Shown here: positions 8,408-17,051 of the stretch, piece after piece | How positions within the stretch are numbered: position 1 is the first letter of the stretch | Layout: each line of letters begins with the position of its first letter | From: Endobugula sp965214375 | GTDB lineage: Bacteria > Pseudomonadota > Gammaproteobacteria > Pseudomonadales > Cellvibrionaceae | NCBI GenBank assembly: GCA_965214375.1 | Contig: OZ243947.1 | Span: 2,108,001-2,172,000 of the forward strand | Direction of reading: 5' to 3' | DNA length: 64,000 bases | Notes under the pieces: generated by a model | Database searches by the model: none | What the model saw: only the letters and a program-made list of their open reading frames with translations | Told to the model about the DNA's origin: nothing | Program-made: the position numbers and the translations under genes

Positions 8408-8777
8408 TATTTGCATGAATGATTTTTTGTCCTCATGCTGCGTTAAAAACGTACTCGTTCGGTCATTTATTCCATATAAATTACCTCACTGTGTGCGTTT
8501 TTGTCTTGCCTGCATGGATGCAGGTAAGGAGCGAGAGCAGGACGCGGTAAGCTTTGCCTGAGAGCAAAACTTCTATCCATGCAAGACTTTGTATTTGTCT
8601 GGTGGTGTAGTGTATACCTAAACAAGACCGTCGGAGGCAGGAGCCGACGCCGAGCGTATAGCACGAAAACTGCTCCTGCGTTTTCGATGTACCCTCCATC
8701 CGTGGAGGGCAATGTATTCACAGCGTGTCTTGTTTAGGTATAAACTACACTGCTATATAGTTTTGGGATACAAAATT
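8408..8777. other. intergenic region between fbpA-like and fbpB-like genes
   Basis: A 370-bp gap inside what is normally a compact fbpABC operon. Short frames on both strands here are compositionally unlike genes and follow the repeat arms. The left 90 bp are AT-rich with no signal I recognise; the rest, from about 8500 to 8750, is the structured repeat listed separately. Confidence 0.6.
8505..8750. repeat. hairpin-rich intergenic repeat with terminal inverted repeats
   Basis: Two 24-bp arms, 8605-8628 and 8727-8750, are inverted copies differing at one position (core CTTGTTTAGGTATA). Between and beside them are further perfect hairpins: CCTGCAT/ATGCAGG at 8509-8524, CGTCGG/CCGACG at 8629-8649, CGAAAAC/GTTTTCG at 8664-8686 and CCCTCCA/TGGAGGG at 8692-8709. 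This looks like a MITE- or REP-type dispersed element lodged in the fbp operon. Only one copy is in the window, so the outer limits are approximate and the mobile nature is inferred. Confidence 0.55.
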
Positions 8778-10433
8778 TTGCAGTTAGTTAGCCCTCTATT
8801 ACAAAAAGCCCGTGCCTTATTGCCTGATAGTTATTTAGGCGCGAGTTCTTTGTGTCTGGCGTTGATCTGGGCGCTACCTATTTTTGTGATTGTATCGCAT
8901 GTCTTTTCCGATTCTTTTTCACTGTGGCAACACCTTTGGCAAACGGTACTTTCAGATTATGTCAGTAGTTCCTTATGGTTATTGCTGGGCGTCAGTGTCG
9001 GTGTGTTATTGCTGGGGGTGCCAACAGCGTGGTTAACTAGCGCCTATATCTTTCCTGGTAGTCGTTGGTTGAGCTGGGCTTTGTTATTACCTTTGGCATT
9101 TCCTTCTTATATTATTGCTTATACCTATACTGGTTTTTTAGATGCCCCCGGGCCTGTACAAAGTGTGTTGCGTTATATCACGGGTTGGGAGTATGGCGAT
9201 TATTGGTTTTTTGAAATCCGTTCTCTTCCGGGTGCCATTGTGATGTTATCTTTGGTGCTTTACCCTTATGTCTATTTGTTGTCTCGCACCGCCTTGCTTG
9301 AGCAGCCTGCCAGTATTATTGATGCAGGATTGAGTTTGGGGTGTAGTCGCCGCCGTGTTATCGGTTTGTTGTTGTTGCCTATGGCTCGTCCAGCGATCAT
9401 TGCTGGCTTAACGTTGGCGCTGATGGAGACCTTGGCTGATTTTGGTACGGTGCAGTACTTTGGTGTTACTGCATTTACCAGTGGTATTTTTCGAACCTTT
9501 TATGGGTATGGTGATACTGCCGCCGCCGCACAACTGTCATCAGTTTTGTTGTTATTTGTGGTCGTCTTAATCGTATTAGAACGTTATTCCCGTAGAAAGG
9601 TAAGCTACCATACGGCCAAAGGTAAGCACGCGCCTAAACAACGATTGCATGGCAAGCAAGCATTGTTGGCAATGGTTATTTGTGTGGTGCCGTTGGTGTT
9701 CGGGTTTTTCATCCCGGGTTTATTACTAGTATATTGGTCGTTTTTTGAGGCGGTGCTTGATGAAGGTTTTGGCCGTCTGGCTTGGAATTCATTTTATCTG
9801 GCTTCGTTAGCAGCATTTATTGCACTGTTTTTTGCTTTATTTTTGGCTTATGCCAAACGTTATAGCGTTAAGTCCATTATTCAAGCTTCGGTCAATGCCG
9901 CCAGTCTTGGTTATGCTTTGCCGGGAACTATTATTGCTATTGGTGTCATTATTCCTTTTTCTTGGTTGGATCATCGGTTGATTGCGTGGGCTGAGCGTCT
10001 GTTGGGATTAGATATCGGTTTGGTTTTGTCGGGCACCTTGCTTGCCTTGTTATTTGCTTATACCGTGCGTTTTCTAGCAGTATCGTTGGGGGCTATTGAT
10101 AGTGGCTTGCAAAAGATCAAGCCTAGTCTGGATAATGCGGCGCGTCTTTCCGGCCGTCAGCCTTTACAGGTGTTGCGCGATATCCATATTCCATTGATGA
10201 AAAGTTCGGTGTTAACCGCGTTGCTGATTGTCTTTGTCGATGTGCTTAAGGAGTTGCCAGCGACCTTGATTTTACGGCCTTTTGATTTTAATACGCTGGC
10301 AGTACGTGCCTATGAGTTGGCATCAGATGAGCGTCTAATTGATGCGGCGCCAGCATCGTTGCTAATCGTTCTGGTAGGATTGTTGCCAGTCATACTATTG
10401 AGTCGATCTATTTCAGGTAATCATAATGACTGA
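8778..10433 (+). CDS. fbpB: ferric iron ABC transporter permease
   Basis: A large permease with about twelve membrane helices and two binding-protein-dependent transport domains in tandem, the arrangement of FbpB/SfuB/HitB. Each half has an EAA-type loop: DAGLSLGCSRRRVIGLLLLP in the first half and DNAARLSGRQPLQVLRDIHIP in shortened form in the second. The frame extends back to an ATG at 8712, but those codons lie in the repeat arm and do not look like a permease N-terminus. A TTG at 8778, seven bases after GGGATA, is a better start. It works with the iron-binding protein upstream and the ATPase whose gene overlaps by 8 bases. Confidence 0.85.
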   Translation: MQLVSPLLQKARALLPDSYLGASSLCLALIWALPIFVIVSHVFSDSFSLWQHLWQTVLSDYVSSSLWLLLGVSVGVLLLGVPTAWLTSAYIFPGSRWLSWALLLPLAFPSYIIAYTYTGFLDAPGPVQSVLRYITGWEYGDYWFFEIRSLPGAIVMLSLVLYPYVYLLSRTALLEQPASIIDAGLSLGCSRRRVIGLLLLPMARPAIIAGLTLALMETLADFGTVQYFGVTAFTSGIFRTFYGYGDTAAAAQLSSVLLLFVVVLIVLERYSRRKVSYHTAKGKHAPKQRLHGKQALLAMVICVVPLVFGFFIPGLLLVYWSFFEAVLDEGFGRLAWNSFYLASLAAFIALFFALFLAYAKRYSVKSIIQASVNAASLGYALPGTIIAIGVIIPFSWLDHRLIAWAERLLGLDIGLVLSGTLLALLFAYTVRFLAVSLGAIDSGLQKIKPSLDNAARLSGRQPLQVLRDIHIPLMKSSVLTALLIVFVDVLKELPATLILRPFDFNTLAVRAYELASDERLIDAAPASLLIVLVGLLPVILLSRSISGNHND

Positions 10434-11490
10434 TTCGTGTGTTGAACGTCTGCATTTATCCCTTAACCATGTCACGGTTGGATACGATGACGTGGCAGTT
10501 GTGCATGATGTTTCACTGGATTTGGGTAATGGACAGATAGGCTGCTTGTTGGGTCCTAGTGGTTGCGGAAAGTCGACCTTATTGCGAGCGATTGCCGGTT
10601 TTGAGCCGATTATGAGCGGTAGCATAACGATGGCTGGTCAAGTATTAAATTCAGGTGCCGTAAAAATAGCACCAGATAAGCGCCACATCGGTATGGTGTT
10701 TCAGGATTTGGCGTTGTTTCCCCATCTGACAATTTCGAAAAATATTGCCTTTGGTTTATCTGGTCATAGTGATTCGGACAAGAAGTCGCGTGTACATGAG
10801 CTATTACAGCTTGTCGGTCTTGATGGTATGGAAGATCGTTATCCGCATGTATTATCGGGCGGACAACAGCAGCGTGTTGCATTGGCTCGGGCTATGGCGC
10901 CACGGCCAACATTATTATTATTGGATGAGCCGTTTTCCGGGTTAGATGCGTCGTTACGTGAAACATTGGTGCCGGAGGTCAGGGAAATTCTACTGCAGGA
11001 AAAAGTCAGTGTAATATTGGTGACTCATGATCAAAATGAAGCGTTTTCAATGGCAGATCAAGTTGCGGTTATGCAGCAGGGTAGGGTTTTGCAGCACGAT
11101 ACTCCTTACAATATTTACCATTCACCGGCCAGCCGTTTTGTCGCTGATTTTGTGGGTGAAGGAGAGTTCTTGCACGGTATTGTTAAGTCTACTCATCAGG
11201 TGGAGTCTCCCTTGGGAGTATTGGATATCAATAGCCCGCATGAATTTGTTGAAGGGCAGGCAGTGAATATCTTAGTGCGTCCGGATGATTTATTACATGA
11301 TGATGATAGCGACATTACGGCTGAAATTCTTAGCAAACAGTTTCGTGGCTCGCATTTTTTATATCGTGTAAAACTGGATTCTCGTCAAGCACTTTATTGC
11401 TTTGCGTCGTCTCATCATAATCATGCGGTTGGTGAGTCGATAGGCATTAAGTTGGATCTTGATCACATAGTGATGTTTGCTCAAGGGTGA
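10426..11490 (+). CDS. fbpC: ferric iron ABC transporter ATP-binding protein
   Basis: 354 residues with a full ABC ATPase set: Walker A GPSGCGKST near residue 42, signature LSGGQQQR, Walker B LLLLDEPF, and the switch histidine in VTHDQ. A C-terminal extension of about 120 residues is the TOBE-type regulatory domain found in FbpC and other importers. The start overlaps the permease stop by 8 bases (translational coupling). Together with the upstream permease and binding protein it should power ferric iron import. Confidence 0.92.
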   Translation: MTDSCVERLHLSLNHVTVGYDDVAVVHDVSLDLGNGQIGCLLGPSGCGKSTLLRAIAGFEPIMSGSITMAGQVLNSGAVKIAPDKRHIGMVFQDLALFPHLTISKNIAFGLSGHSDSDKKSRVHELLQLVGLDGMEDRYPHVLSGGQQQRVALARAMAPRPTLLLLDEPFSGLDASLRETLVPEVREILLQEKVSVILVTHDQNEAFSMADQVAVMQQGRVLQHDTPYNIYHSPASRFVADFVGEGEFLHGIVKSTHQVESPLGVLDINSPHEFVEGQAVNILVRPDDLLHDDDSDITAEILSKQFRGSHFLYRVKLDSRQALYCFASSHHNHAVGESIGIKLDLDHIVMFAQG

Positions 11491-11494
11491 TCTT

Positions 11495-11944
11495 ATGCGT
11501 GCTTTAATTCAGCGGGTTACACAAGCTTCAGTAGAGGTTGATAAAAAAATCGTTGGTGAGATCGGCCAAGGCTTACTTGTGCTCTTGGGTGTCCAGAAAG
11601 GCGATACTCCTGACCAAGCGAACAAGTTATTGCATAAAGTTAGTCACTACCGGGTGTTTGCTGATGAGCAGCAAAAAATGAATCTCAGTATTCAAGATAT
11701 TTCTGGTGGGCTGCTAATTGTCTCCCAGTTTACCTTGGCGGCAGAGACGCATAAGGGGTTGCGCCCGGGGTTTTCTGCCGCTGCGCCCCCGATATTAGCC
11801 AAAGAGCTATATGAGAGTTTTGTCGAGCAGGCCATAGCTTTGCAGCCAGAGGCTAATCTTTCGGTACAGACAGGTATGTTTGGTGCGGATATGAAAGTAT
11901 CGCTCATCAATGATGGCCCGGTAACATTTTTGCTGGAGACATAA
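11495..11944 (+). CDS. dtd: D-aminoacyl-tRNA deacylase
   Basis: The start at 11495 gives MRALIQRVTQASVEVD, the normal Dtd N-terminus; a start at 11477 would add six residues inside the ATPase gene. The protein hydrolyses D-amino acids from mischarged tRNA. The two conserved active-site motifs are present: SQFTL and NDGPVT. At 149 residues it has the family length. It lies 4 bp after the fbpC-like stop and may share its transcript, though the functions are unrelated. Confidence 0.95.
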   Translation: MRALIQRVTQASVEVDKKIVGEIGQGLLVLLGVQKGDTPDQANKLLHKVSHYRVFADEQQKMNLSIQDISGGLLIVSQFTLAAETHKGLRPGFSAAAPPILAKELYESFVEQAIALQPEANLSVQTGMFGADMKVSLINDGPVTFLLET

Positions 11945-11972
11945 ACCGTACGTGTTTTTTTAGCGATACAAG

Positions 11973-11988
11973 TGTCACAAAAGTGACA
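11973..11988. promoter_or_regulatory. inverted repeat upstream of PAP2 gene
   Basis: TGTCACAAAAGTGACA has perfect 6-bp arms around a 4-bp centre, with further partial symmetry outside it (CAAG and CTTG). It lies 45 bp before the PAP2 phosphatase start, where an operator would be expected. No regulator family is recognised from the motif. Confidence 0.35.
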
Positions 11989-12032
11989 TATACTTGTTCT
12001 AGACTACAGGAAATGCAACTGGGATTATCACG

Positions 12033-12545
12033 ATGAAACTGCTCAGTACAATCAATGGTTTTGATCACTTGATGTTTTATTGGTGTATCAAACGCAAATA
12101 TCGCCAAAAGATAATTGTTCTTAGTCGTTGGGTATCCCATAGTGCAGATGGTTATCTTTACGCGGCTATTGCGCTGATAGCCTATTTGCTGCAGCAATGG
12201 GACTTGCTTAAAGTGATGGCGATGGGGGTTGCCATAGAACGAGCATGGTATTTTTTCCTTAAAAATTATCTCAAGCGTTCTCGACCCCAGCAAGCACTGA
12301 GCAATTTTATGAGTGTTATTGAGCCTGCGGATAAATTCAGTTTTCCTTCAGGGCATACTTCAGCCGCATTTTTGATGATGTCTATCTTTTCGGCATTTTT
12401 TCCGGTGTTATTTATCAGTGTGTTTCTATGGGCAATGCTGGTTGGCATCTCTCGTGTGATGTTGGGTGTACATTTCCCTACCGATATTCTCGCCGGTGCT
12501 TTTCTAGGTTATAGCGTTGGCATGCTTGCATTGTCATTTATTTAA
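12033..12545 (+). CDS. PAP2 superfamily membrane phosphatase
   Basis: A 170-residue membrane protein with the three phosphatase motifs of the PAP2 (lipid phosphate phosphatase) superfamily: KNYLKRSRP, PSGHT and SRVMLGVHFPTD. These place catalytic residues on the periplasmic side. Likely substrates are lipid phosphates such as undecaprenyl diphosphate or phosphatidylglycerol phosphate, but sequence does not decide. It is followed after 29 bp by the glycosyltransferase gene, probably in one transcript, which hints at envelope lipid or polysaccharide work. Confidence 0.88.
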   Translation: MKLLSTINGFDHLMFYWCIKRKYRQKIIVLSRWVSHSADGYLYAAIALIAYLLQQWDLLKVMAMGVAIERAWYFFLKNYLKRSRPQQALSNFMSVIEPADKFSFPSGHTSAAFLMMSIFSAFFPVLFISVFLWAMLVGISRVMLGVHFPTDILAGAFLGYSVGMLALSFI

Positions 12546-12574
12546 TCAGTTATGGGTTCAGTTGAAAGGTCATC

Positions 12575-13642
12575 ATGAAAATTGTAATGGGTGTTCAAGG
12601 AACAGGTAATGGCCATATAACCCGTGCTAGAGCTATGCATGCGGCGTTTCAAAAACATAATCTTGACGTTGATTATATTTTTACTGGCCGTGAGCGAGAC
12701 AAGCTGTTTGATATGGAGGTATTCGGAGGCTTTCGTTGTTTTAGTGGTATGACATTTGTGACTGAAGCGGGGGCTATCAAGCCTATAGCAACCTATAGAC
12801 ACAATCACTTTCGCCAACTTTATAACGATATTAAAACGCTTGATTTGTCTGCCTATGATTTGGTGATTACTGATTTTGAGCCAATTACCGCGTGGGCTGC
12901 CAGGAGACAGAATAAGCCAGCGATTGCTATTGGACACCAGAATGCGTTTGACCATGGTATTCCCAAAAAGGGCAATAATCCGGTTATTCAACTCTTTATG
13001 CAGTATTTTGCCCCGGCGCAAGAGCGCCTGGGTTTGCATTGGCACCATTTTGGTCAGCCAATATTGCCGCCCATTGCGGATACACATGCGACAGTTGATA
13101 CAACCATTAAGGATAAAATATTGGTGTATCTGGGTTTTGAGCAGGTTGATCAGGTTATTGATTGGCTAGCCCCCTTTAGTGATTGCCAATTTTATATTTA
13201 TGCACATTTTTCAGAACCAGAAGACCGTGGGCATTTGCACTTGCGTCCTTTAAGTCGGGACGGTTTGCAAAACGATCTGGCTAATTGTAACGGTGTTATC
13301 AGTAATGCCGGTTTTGAGTTGGCCAGTGAAGCGATCCATTTAGGTAAGAAATTGCTGGTTAAACCGCTGAAAGGCCAAATGGAACAGCTATCGAATGCCT
13401 TGGCGTTGGTTAAGCTCAATTTAGGCATGGAAATGCATACTCTGGATAGTGCCGTGCTGCGCCGCTGGTTGGATCACTTTGAGGGTAAACAGGTTGTTTA
13501 CCCTAATGTCCCTGATGCGATTGTTGAATGGATTCTGGCGCAAGATTTCTCTCAAAAGGCGGATGTTCAGTCATTGGTAGATAGCTTGTGGTCACAGGTG
13601 TATTCTCCGGATATTAACGATTTTACCCACCAGTCTTTTTAG
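12575..13642 (+). CDS. MJ1255/VC2487-type glycosyltransferase
   Basis: 355 residues of the family named after MJ1255 and VC2487, related to GT28 enzymes of the GT-B fold. The N-terminus MKIVMGVQGTGNGHITRA is the glycine-rich opening loop, and the C-terminal half has SNAGFELASEAIHLGKKLL, the nucleotide-sugar binding region of MurG-like enzymes. Donor and acceptor are unknown. The PAP2 neighbour upstream supports an envelope role. The start at 12575 is the only sensible one. Confidence 0.8.
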   Translation: MKIVMGVQGTGNGHITRARAMHAAFQKHNLDVDYIFTGRERDKLFDMEVFGGFRCFSGMTFVTEAGAIKPIATYRHNHFRQLYNDIKTLDLSAYDLVITDFEPITAWAARRQNKPAIAIGHQNAFDHGIPKKGNNPVIQLFMQYFAPAQERLGLHWHHFGQPILPPIADTHATVDTTIKDKILVYLGFEQVDQVIDWLAPFSDCQFYIYAHFSEPEDRGHLHLRPLSRDGLQNDLANCNGVISNAGFELASEAIHLGKKLLVKPLKGQMEQLSNALALVKLNLGMEMHTLDSAVLRRWLDHFEGKQVVYPNVPDAIVEWILAQDFSQKADVQSLVDSLWSQVYSPDINDFTHQSF

Positions 13643-13765
13643 TCAATTTCACCTCCCCTCCTTTTCTGGCGGTATCAATAAAAATAAAGCGCCATAGTGC
13701 GTTAAAGTGGTAATATAAGCGCCGATATATTTATTTTAACGGTAATATTTTTCGCGGATACGATA

Positions 13766-14110
13766 ATGAGCGATATTCTGGCAGCTTTGGCTGCAACGTT
13801 GGAAGAACGTAAAACAGCTGCTGCGGCAGAAAATTCTTATGTGGCTCAATTACATACCAAAGGTCTGAATAAAATTCTTGAAAAGGTGGGTGAAGAAGCC
13901 ACAGAGACGCTATTGGCAGCCAAAGATGCAGGCACAACACCTACGGCGGACAACAAACAGGCATTGATTGGTGAAACGGCTGATTTATGGTTTCACTCTA
14001 TGGTTATGCTGTCTCATTTGAATATTGACGTACAGGATGTTCTCAGTGAGATGGAGCGTCGTTTTGGTTTATCGGGAATTGAAGAGAAGGCATCCCGGAA
14101 TAATTCATAA
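13766..14110 (+). CDS. hisE: phosphoribosyl-ATP pyrophosphatase
   Basis: 114 residues, all-alpha NTP pyrophosphatase of the MazG-like fold, with the metal-binding motifs KVGEEATE and GETADLWFH. It catalyses the second step of histidine synthesis, converting phosphoribosyl-ATP to phosphoribosyl-AMP. It stands alone here without hisI, directly before tatABC; hisE next to tatA is usual in Pseudomonas-like genomes. The spacing of 18 bp to tatA suggests one transcript. Confidence 0.94.
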   Translation: MSDILAALAATLEERKTAAAAENSYVAQLHTKGLNKILEKVGEEATETLLAAKDAGTTPTADNKQALIGETADLWFHSMVMLSHLNIDVQDVLSEMERRFGLSGIEEKASRNNS

Positions 14111-14128
14111 AACTGATCGGAGACGATA

Positions 14129-14377
14129 ATGGGTATTGGTGGTATTAGTATTTGGCAACTGCTAATTATATTGTTGATTGTTGTACTTTTATTTGGCACA
14201 AAAAAGCTACGCGGTATCGGTGGTGATCTTGGTGGTGCATTCAAAAATTTTAAAAAAGCGGTGAATGAAGAGACCCCGGCGGATGATAAGTCGTCCGATA
14301 CTGAAGAGCATATAACTTCTGAAGAACAGTCGTCTCAAAAATCTGTTGCTGAAGAAAAAACCTCTACATCAAAATAA
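14129..14377 (+). CDS. tatA: twin-arginine translocase subunit TatA
   Basis: 82 residues: a short periplasmic N-terminus, one membrane helix, then a hinge and the amphipathic segment LFGTKKLRGIGGDLGGAFKN, which is the TatA signature, and an acidic soluble tail. TatA oligomerises to let folded proteins across the inner membrane. It is first in the tatABC cluster, 7 bp ahead of tatB. Confidence 0.95.
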   Translation: MGIGGISIWQLLIILLIVVLLFGTKKLRGIGGDLGGAFKNFKKAVNEETPADDKSSDTEEHITSEEQSSQKSVAEEKTSTSK

Positions 14378-14384
14378 TTAGACA

Positions 14385-14663
14385 ATGGGATTTTTTGAGC
14401 TATTGTTGATTGCTGTTGTTTCTTTGTTAGTCGTGGGCCCTGAGCGCATGCCTGAAGCTGTGCGTTCTGTCATGATGACAGTGGGGCGTTTAAAGCGATT
14501 ATTTAGCGATGCCCGCGATGAAGTTGAAAAACATATTGGTGCAGACGAGATTCGTCAACAGCTTCATAACGAATCTGTTTTAGACAATATCGCCAAGATG
14601 AAATTACATGAAGAGCGGGCAGAAAAGATAGAAAAACCTTCTGGCCCTACGGTTAACGAATAG
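14385..14663 (+). CDS. tatB: twin-arginine translocase subunit TatB
   Basis: 92 residues, starting MGFFELLLIAVVSLLVVGPE, the conserved membrane helix and VGPERMPE hinge of TatB, followed by an amphipathic helix and a charged tail. It is shorter than E. coli TatB but within the range of pseudomonad and marine versions. With TatC it forms the receptor for twin-arginine signal peptides. It lies between tatA and tatC with small gaps. Confidence 0.94.
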   Translation: MGFFELLLIAVVSLLVVGPERMPEAVRSVMMTVGRLKRLFSDARDEVEKHIGADEIRQQLHNESVLDNIAKMKLHEERAEKIEKPSGPTVNE

Positions 14664-14679
14664 TCTTTTCGAATGTACT

Positions 14680-15429
14680 ATGACAAATACTGATGCTAAT
14701 AAACTCCCATTAGTTGCTCATCTCATCGAGTTGCGTAATCGTTTATTGTATTCCCTGATTGCCGTTGTACTGGTTTTTTTGTGTTTATTCCCTTTTGCTA
14801 ATGATATCTATACTTTTGTTGCAACACCGTTACAGGCCTTGTTACCAGAGACCAGCTCGATGATTGCTACGCAAGTGGCAGCGCCTTTTTTAACGCCATT
14901 TAAGTTGACATTTTTTACGGCCTTTGTCATTGCTATTCCATTTGTGTTGTATCAAATGTGGGCCTTTTTAGCCCCCGGGCTTTATAAAAATGAACAAGGG
15001 TTAGTGTTACCGCTACTAGTGTCCAGTGTTGTTCTTTTTTATATGGGTATTGCGTTTGCCTATTATCTGGTATTCCCGCTGGTATTTGGTTTTTTTACTG
15101 CCATGGCTCCGGAAGGTATCACTGTTATGACAGATATGGCGAGCTATTTGGAGTTTGTCACTAAGCTATTTTTGGCGTTTGGTTTGGTGTTTGAGATTTC
15201 TGTGGCAACCGTATTATTGATTAAAACAGGTTTTGTCAGTGCTGATAGTCTTGCACAAAAACGCCCCTATATTATTGTGGGTTGCTTTGTTGTAGGCATG
15301 TTGTTAACGCCTCCTGATGTGATTTCACAGGTGTTATTAGCAGTCCCTATGTGGATGTTGTTTGAGGTGGGGGTGTTTTTAGGTCGTCGTTATTCCACAG
15401 AAAATAGTGTTTTATCGGAAGAGCCATAG
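14680..15429 (+). CDS. tatC: twin-arginine translocase subunit TatC
   Basis: 249 residues with six predicted membrane helices and the family landmarks: HLIELRNRLLYS near the N-terminus, and PFVLYQMWAFLAPGLY in the first periplasmic loop/helix region. TatC recognises the twin-arginine motif of substrate signal peptides. It ends convergently with ubiB, overlapping it by 18 bases at their 3' ends. Confidence 0.96.
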   Translation: MTNTDANKLPLVAHLIELRNRLLYSLIAVVLVFLCLFPFANDIYTFVATPLQALLPETSSMIATQVAAPFLTPFKLTFFTAFVIAIPFVLYQMWAFLAPGLYKNEQGLVLPLLVSSVVLFYMGIAFAYYLVFPLVFGFFTAMAPEGITVMTDMASYLEFVTKLFLAFGLVFEISVATVLLIKTGFVSADSLAQKRPYIIVGCFVVGMLLTPPDVISQVLLAVPMWMLFEVGVFLGRRYSTENSVLSEEP

Positions 15430-17040
15430 GCCAGCGGCCAGTACAAATAGCCCAATAGAAGCAGGATGAATATCGCTTAATATTTCCAAGCTGGTATTAG
15501 GTATGAGTGTAATAACACCTCCACCGACAGCCGCAAGTGCAGAAATGGATAATAATGTCTTGCGTTTGTGGCGCTCTTTGGCGGCATGATAGTCTTCAGC
15601 AGCTTGTTTGATTTGCGGTGCTATTTCCCCCAGCTCTTGAAAACGTTCCAAATTATTAAAAAGAGTGCCGGGAATTTCAGGGAATTTTTCCATCCATTCT
15701 GGTGCGTAGCGTTTGAATTCTTTAAGCAGTGTTTTGGGATGGAAGCGATTGCGTAACCAGCGCTCCAAGAACGGATGAGCCGTTTCCCATAAATCCAGCT
15801 CTGGATACAGTTGTCGTCCCAGTCCTTCGATATTGAGCAGAGTTTTTTGTAGTAGCACTAATTGTGGTTGTACTTCCATATTGAAGCGTTGTGCTGTCTG
15901 AAATAAAGTAATCAATACCTTGCCAAAGGAAATTTCCTGTAGCGGTTTTTGAAAAATAGGTTCACACACTGTGCGTACAGCGGCTTCAAATTCATTAATT
16001 CGAGTTTCTTTGGGAACCCAACCGCTTTGTATGTGTAGTTCAGCCACTTGACGATAATCACGTCGAAACATCGCTAACAGATTACGTGCCAGATAATACT
16101 GATCGTCACGGCTTAATGAGCCGACGATAGCCATGTCAACACAGATATATTGAGGTTGCTGTGGATGTTTGTGTGAGACAAAAATGTTGCCGGGGTGCAT
16201 GTCGGCATGAAAAAAGTTATGTTCGAACACTTGTGTGAAAAAGATTTCTACACCGCGCTCGGCGAGTAATTTCATATCTGTTTTTTGTGCGTTGAGTGCA
16301 TCAATGTCTGTTACGGGAATGCCGTAAATTCTTTCCATGACTAATACGGTATTGTTGCTGTATTCCCAGATGATTTCCGGCACATAAAGCAGTGGTGAAT
16401 CTAGAAAGTGACGCCTTAATTGAGAAGCGTTGGCCGCTTCACGTTGCAAATCAAGTTCATCAAAAATAGTATTACGATAGTCTTCAACAATATCAACCGG
16501 GTGCAAACGCTTACCGTAAGGTAACCAGCGTTCTAGGCAGCGTGCAATCCAATGTAATAAAGCAATATCTTTGCTGATGACGGTTTCAATCCCGGGGCGA
16601 ATAATTTTAATAACAACATCCCGGCCATCTTTTAAGGTCGCTGCATGGACTTGTGCAACGGATGCAGAAGCCAGAGGCTGTTCATCAAAAGAAGCAAAGG
16701 CATCATCCAGCGATTGTTCTAAAGATGATTCCAGTTGTGTTTTAAATACCGTGGGCGAAAATGGGGTTACATTATCTTGTAGTTGATCCAGCTCTATGAC
16801 AATGTCTGTCGGTACTAAATCAGGTCGCGTTGAGAGTAGCTGCCCAAATTTAACAAAAATGGGACCGAGAGCCTCGCAGGCCAAGCGTAAGCGCACGCCG
16901 CGATCTTTTTCCTTTGTGCTGACGGGAAAAAGGACAAACAAACAGCGCAAGGGCAAAGGCAGTTTTTGACGGGTTAATTGATCAAGGCGATAGTGGCAAC
17001 AAATCCAGAGAATATGTAAAGCACGAAACACAATCTTCAA
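15412..17040 (-). CDS. ubiB: ubiquinone biosynthesis atypical kinase/ATPase UbiB
   Basis: 542 residues of the ABC1/ADCK/UbiB protein-kinase-like family. Visible landmarks are the KxGQ motif in FVKFGQLLSTRP, the alanine/serine-rich nucleotide loop ASASVAQVHAA, the catalytic-loop equivalent FFHADMHPGNIFV, and two hydrophobic helices at the C-terminus that anchor it in the membrane. It assists aerobic ubiquinone synthesis, probably by handling lipid intermediates. It follows ubiE and ubiJ in the usual order, 11 bp after ubiJ. Confidence 0.95.
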   Translation of the reverse strand: MKIVFRALHILWICCHYRLDQLTRQKLPLPLRCLFVLFPVSTKEKDRGVRLRLACEALGPIFVKFGQLLSTRPDLVPTDIVIELDQLQDNVTPFSPTVFKTQLESSLEQSLDDAFASFDEQPLASASVAQVHAATLKDGRDVVIKIIRPGIETVISKDIALLHWIARCLERWLPYGKRLHPVDIVEDYRNTIFDELDLQREAANASQLRRHFLDSPLLYVPEIIWEYSNNTVLVMERIYGIPVTDIDALNAQKTDMKLLAERGVEIFFTQVFEHNFFHADMHPGNIFVSHKHPQQPQYICVDMAIVGSLSRDDQYYLARNLLAMFRRDYRQVAELHIQSGWVPKETRINEFEAAVRTVCEPIFQKPLQEISFGKVLITLFQTAQRFNMEVQPQLVLLQKTLLNIEGLGRQLYPELDLWETAHPFLERWLRNRFHPKTLLKEFKRYAPEWMEKFPEIPGTLFNNLERFQELGEIAPQIKQAAEDYHAAKERHKRKTLLSISALAAVGGGVITLIPNTSLEILSDIHPASIGLFVLAAGLWLFR

Positions 17041-17051
17041 AATAGCACCTG

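Noticed and set aside
8467..8721. An 84-codon minus-strand frame, with a second overlapping one, between the iron-binding protein and permease genes
   Set aside because: It coincides with the hairpin-rich repeat; its codons follow the repeat arms, and no ribosome site or family resemblance is seen.
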